Part shown: piece after piece, positions 5,992 through 10,897 of the stretch
Numbering within the stretch: position 1 is the stretch's first letter
Layout: every line of letters starts with the position of its first letter
NCBI GenBank assembly: GCA_002279765.1
Contig: NCCR01000192.1
Span: 1-10,897, forward strand
Length of the DNA: 10,897 nt
Source of the DNA: Verrucomicrobia bacterium 12-59-8
GTDB lineage: Bacteria > Verrucomicrobiota > Verrucomicrobiae > Verrucomicrobiales > Verrucomicrobiaceae
Direction: 5' to 3'
The notes under the pieces: generated by a model
What the model saw: the letters and a program-made list of their open reading frames with translations, nothing else
Told to the model about the DNA's origin: nothing
Databases searched by the model: none
Position numbers and translations under genes: made by a program

Positions 5992-6864
5992 ATGCGTCTC
6001 CTGGTCCTTACCCTCACCTTCGTGCTGGCAGGCTGCACCTCGCCACCACGGCCCGCACCCGCCAATGCCGCATCGGAGCCGCCGTCTCTCGTCCCGCGCT
6101 ATCCTTCGTCGGATGAAGTCCCCGCACAAGCTCCGGCTCCGCCGCCCCCTTCAAGAAATTGGACCGCCATCTCCGACTTCAATGGTCAGCCGCTCGTCGG
6201 CAACGCCTCTGTGATCCAATACAAGATCGGCCGCGAACACCATTCTTTCGCGCTGCAAATCGTCATCTTCGACAGCCGCCAGTTCGATCTCAAGGTCATC
6301 GACCAACCCGAAGACTGGGCCGGCGGCAGCCGCATCACCGAATGCATGCGCGGTGCAGCAGCCGTCGCCGGCGTGAATGGCGGTTTCTTCACTCCCGAAT
6401 TCAAACCCATGGGCCTCATGATCGCTCAGGGGCAGCATACCGGCACCTGGCAGACGGGCCCGCTGCTCACCGGCGCAGTCGTTGTCACATCGCAACCCCA
6501 GCTGCTCTGGAATGCCGAGGTGGATCCCGAAGGTGCCAGTGAGTTCGTACAGGCCGGCCCGCGTCTGGTCGATGGCGGCCAGCCCGTGCCCGGACTCGAC
6601 CACCGTAAGAGCAGCACCCGCACCTTCATCGCCAACGACGGCGGCCATCAGTGGCTCCTCGGCATCGCCCACGACATCAGTCTGGCGGAACTCGCCGAAC
6701 TCCTCACCACGCCCGGACTCATGCCCGCATTCTCTGTCAACCGTGCGCTCAATCTCGACGGCGGTCGCTCCTCATCAATCTACTACCGCACCAACGACGG
6801 CCGCGAACACACCCATCCCGGCTGGAGCACCGTGCGCAACTATCTCGGTATTATACCGAGATAA
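5992..6864 (+). CDS. Lipoprotein with a phosphodiester glycosidase (NAGPA-like) domain
   Basis: The 290-residue protein starts with a lipoprotein signal peptide (MRLLVLTLTFVLAGC, lipobox LAGC with lipidated Cys15). A Pro/Ala-rich linker (16-56) would carry the domain away from the membrane. Residues about 60-290 match the phosphodiester glycosidase family related to the mammalian GlcNAc-1-phosphodiester 'uncovering enzyme': GVNGGFF (127-133), QAGPRLV (187-193), STRTFIA (208-214), LNLDGGRSSS (253-262) and NYLGI (283-287). Bacterial members are thought to cleave sugar phosphodiester bonds, perhaps in wall or surface glycopolymers; the substrate here is unknown. Position 16 is Thr, not Asp, so outer-membrane sorting would be allowed under the E. 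coli rule. It starts 4 bp after rdgB, so it is very probably co-transcribed and possibly translationally coupled. A perfect hairpin overlaps its last codons and stop. Confidence 0.88.
   Translation: MRLLVLTLTFVLAGCTSPPRPAPANAASEPPSLVPRYPSSDEVPAQAPAPPPPSRNWTAISDFNGQPLVGNASVIQYKIGREHHSFALQIVIFDSRQFDLKVIDQPEDWAGGSRITECMRGAAAVAGVNGGFFTPEFKPMGLMIAQGQHTGTWQTGPLLTGAVVVTSQPQLLWNAEVDPEGASEFVQAGPRLVDGGQPVPGLDHRKSSTRTFIANDGGHQWLLGIAHDISLAELAELLTTPGLMPAFSVNRALNLDGGRSSSIYYRTNDGREHTHPGWSTVRNYLGIIPR
6841..6863 (+). other. Perfect 10-bp hairpin overlapping the lipoprotein stop codon
   Basis: TATCTCGGTA (6841-6850) and TACCGAGATA (6854-6863) are exact reverse complements around a 3-nt loop. The hairpin covers the last codons and the TAA (6862-6864) of the lipoprotein gene. 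No T-run follows on either strand, so it is not a standard intrinsic terminator. It could be an mRNA 3' stabiliser or a barrier between the convergent genes. Confidence 0.6.
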
Positions 6865-6867
6865 CCC

Positions 6868-6889
6868 GGTGCATGCACAGGCTTGCACC
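6868..6889. other. Imperfect hairpin in the convergent spacer, with a repeated decamer
   Basis: GGTGCA (6868-6873) pairs with TGCACC (6884-6889); after one mismatch, GC (6875-6876) pairs with GC (6881-6882), leaving a 4-nt loop. The segment also contains the palindrome GTGCATGCAC (6869-6878). The decamer GGCTTGCACC at 6880-6889 recurs at 6922-6931 inside the loop of the rpoC terminator. Its role is unknown. Confidence 0.45.
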
Positions 6890-6898
6890 ATGCGTCAC

Positions 6899-6942
6899 AA
6901 AAAAACAAAACCGCCTCCGACGGCTTGCACCGAGGGAGGCGG
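6899..6942 (-). terminator. Intrinsic terminator of rpoC
   Basis: Read on the minus strand, a GC-rich stem formed by CCGCCTCC (6911-6918) and GGAGGCGG (6935-6942), 8 perfect pairs, is followed by TTTT-G-TTTTTTT (the complement of 6899-6910). The loop holds a further 3-bp helix (CGG 6921-6923 with CCG 6930-6932). It lies 25 bp past the rpoC stop. On the plus strand no T-run follows the stem, so it serves rpoC and at best poorly the opposing operon. Confidence 0.88.
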
Positions 6943-6967
6943 GTAAGGTTTAAACTGACTGGTGGGC

Positions 6968-10897
<3,930 letters not shown>

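Overview
The window is a GC-rich bacterial chromosomal segment with tightly packed, mostly housekeeping genes and short AT-rich spacers. No rRNA or other phylogenetic marker apart from rpoC is present, so placement is by inference. The best guess is a member of the Verrucomicrobiota, close to Prosthecobacter/Verrucomicrobium. The reasons are a secreted ThuA-domain protein, an NlpC/P60-like secreted protein ending in an RHPSGM-type tail, a beta-prime subunit with an SI3-like insertion in its trigger loop, and no usable Shine-Dalgarno sequence before most genes.

Layout. Bases 1-151 are an AT-rich upstream region with an imperfect hairpin and an extended -10 promoter. Bases 152-745 (+) encode a secreted Ala/Gln-rich protein with an NlpC/P60-like C-terminus that seems to lack the segment carrying the catalytic histidine. 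Bases 849-1040 (+) encode a 63-residue protein of unknown function. Bases 1114-2025 (+) are ribF (riboflavin kinase/FAD synthetase). Bases 2056-2967 (-) encode a secreted ThuA-domain protein, convergent with ribF and divergent from the next gene. Bases 3081-6864 (+) form a probable operon: two consecutive CNNM/CBS membrane proteins of the HlyC/CorC type, then rdgB (house-cleaning of non-canonical purine NTPs), then a lipoprotein with a phosphodiester-glycosidase (NAGPA) domain. Bases 6968-10897 (-) are rpoC, running off the right edge and missing only about 48 N-terminal residues. It ends in a strong intrinsic terminator in the convergent junction.

The genes do not form one pathway. ribF and rdgB are cofactor and nucleotide-pool functions, the CNNM pair is probably linked to divalent cation export or homeostasis, and the ThuA protein, the NlpC-like protein and the NAGPA lipoprotein act outside the cytoplasmic membrane. 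I see no defence system, mobile element, CRISPR array, tRNA or rRNA. The observations most worth checking are the NlpC/P60-like protein without its histidine segment, a repeat-based potential leader structure ending directly at the rdgB start codon, the hairpin cluster between the lipoprotein and rpoC, and the general lack of Shine-Dalgarno sequences.
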